NCBI GenBank assembly: GCA_902488725.1
Contig: CABTXO010000148.1
Coordinates: 1 to 5,204 of the forward strand
Length of the DNA stretch: 5,204 nt
From: an uncultured Bacteroidales bacterium
Lineage (GTDB): Bacteria > Bacteroidota > Bacteroidia > Bacteroidales > UBA932
Direction of reading: 5' to 3'
The notes beneath the pieces are model-generated. The model was given only the letters and a program-made list of their open reading frames with translations. It had not been told where the DNA came from and made no database searches. Numbering within the stretch: position 1 is the first letter of the stretch; each line of letters begins with the position of its first letter. The position numbers were made by a program, and so were the translations under genes. Shown piece after piece: positions 5,140 to 5,204 of the stretch.

Positions 5140-5204
5140 CCAGGGGGTGGGCGAGCTGAAGCCTGCCGAAAGACAGACAGGCTCCATTTGGGTGTGCATC
5201 ACGC
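5125..5204 (-). repeat. Right copy of 80-base perfect inverted repeat
   Basis: It is the reverse complement of 3646-3725 with no mismatch. The match runs to the very last base of the window, so the true repeat may continue outward, or the sequence may end here because an assembler stopped at a repeated sequence. Confidence 0.93.
5157..5186 (-). repeat. Hairpin in the outer repeat, right copy
   Basis: Identical in sequence, on the opposite strand, to the 11-position stem with eight-base loop at 3664-3693. Confidence 0.6.

Larger units (their letters stand above)
3646..5204 (+). mobile_element. RAYT/REPtron-like element with mirror-image hairpin ends
   Basis: A Y1/HUH transposase gene lies between two 230-base ends (3646-3875 and 4975-5204) that are inverted copies about 4425, so that position p matches 8850-p. 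The outer 80 bases are identical. Over the inner 150 bases I count 73 ungapped matches by hand, concentrated in the hairpin arms and short blocks such as CCACC followed by GGAAG. Base composition falls from about 60% GC in the host genes to 38-48% in the first part of the transposase gene, consistent with foreign origin. Known RAYTs act on REP hairpins as single strands and are often flanked by them in inverse orientation. Long perfect terminal inverted repeats are not usual for that group. The right boundary coincides with the window edge, so the element may extend further, and no target-site duplication can be tested. Confidence 0.72.

Noticed and set aside
4987..5202. A 71-residue minus-strand reading frame through the right repeat, sharing its first 25 or so residues with a plus-strand frame through the left repeat
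   Set aside because: The shared peptide simply follows from the identical 80 bases. The frames diverge into unrelated sequence and show no protein-like features.

Overview
The window looks like a chromosomal fragment of a moderately high-GC member of the Bacteroidota, probably an uncultured Bacteroidales. The evidence is indirect. None of the four visible starts has a convincing Shine-Dalgarno sequence; leaders are A-rich. The cell-wall proteins have a Bacteroidota-like style, and a lipoprotein of a kind common there follows. Host genes are about 60% GC (38 of 60 bases in 841-900). No species can be named from this sequence.

Left part (1-2305): a tightly packed, same-strand group. It holds the C-terminal end of a class A penicillin-binding protein, D-alanine--D-alanine ligase (ddl) 17 bases later, and the release-factor glutamine methyltransferase (prmC) 12 bases after that. 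It closes with a textbook intrinsic terminator (2271-2305). Ddl makes the D-Ala-D-Ala end of the peptidoglycan stem peptide, which the PBP transpeptidase uses as its donor. PrmC is a translation-termination factor that appears only to be co-transcribed with them.

Middle part (2306-3645): a 393-residue predicted lipoprotein of unknown function, followed by a GC-rich non-coding spacer carrying a 19-base direct repeat.

Right part (3646-5204): a compact, lower-GC, probably mobile unit. Its centre is a 333-residue HUH/Y1 transposase of the REP-associated (RAYT) type, with HFH at residues 57-59 and a candidate catalytic Tyr116. The gene sits between two 230-base ends that are inverted copies of each other about position 4425 (p maps to 8850-p). 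The outer 80 bases of each end are identical. The inner 150 bases agree at only about half of positions, yet hairpins with 7-base arms (consensus CAGGTGG / CCACCTG) and 12-13-base loops stay in exact mirror register. There are three hairpin positions per side, one of them decayed on the right. This resembles a REPtron, a RAYT gene with its own REP-like hairpins, but has an unusual symmetric multi-hairpin layout. It is the main discovery candidate. The window stops exactly where the right-hand identity stops, so the outer boundary on that side is unknown.
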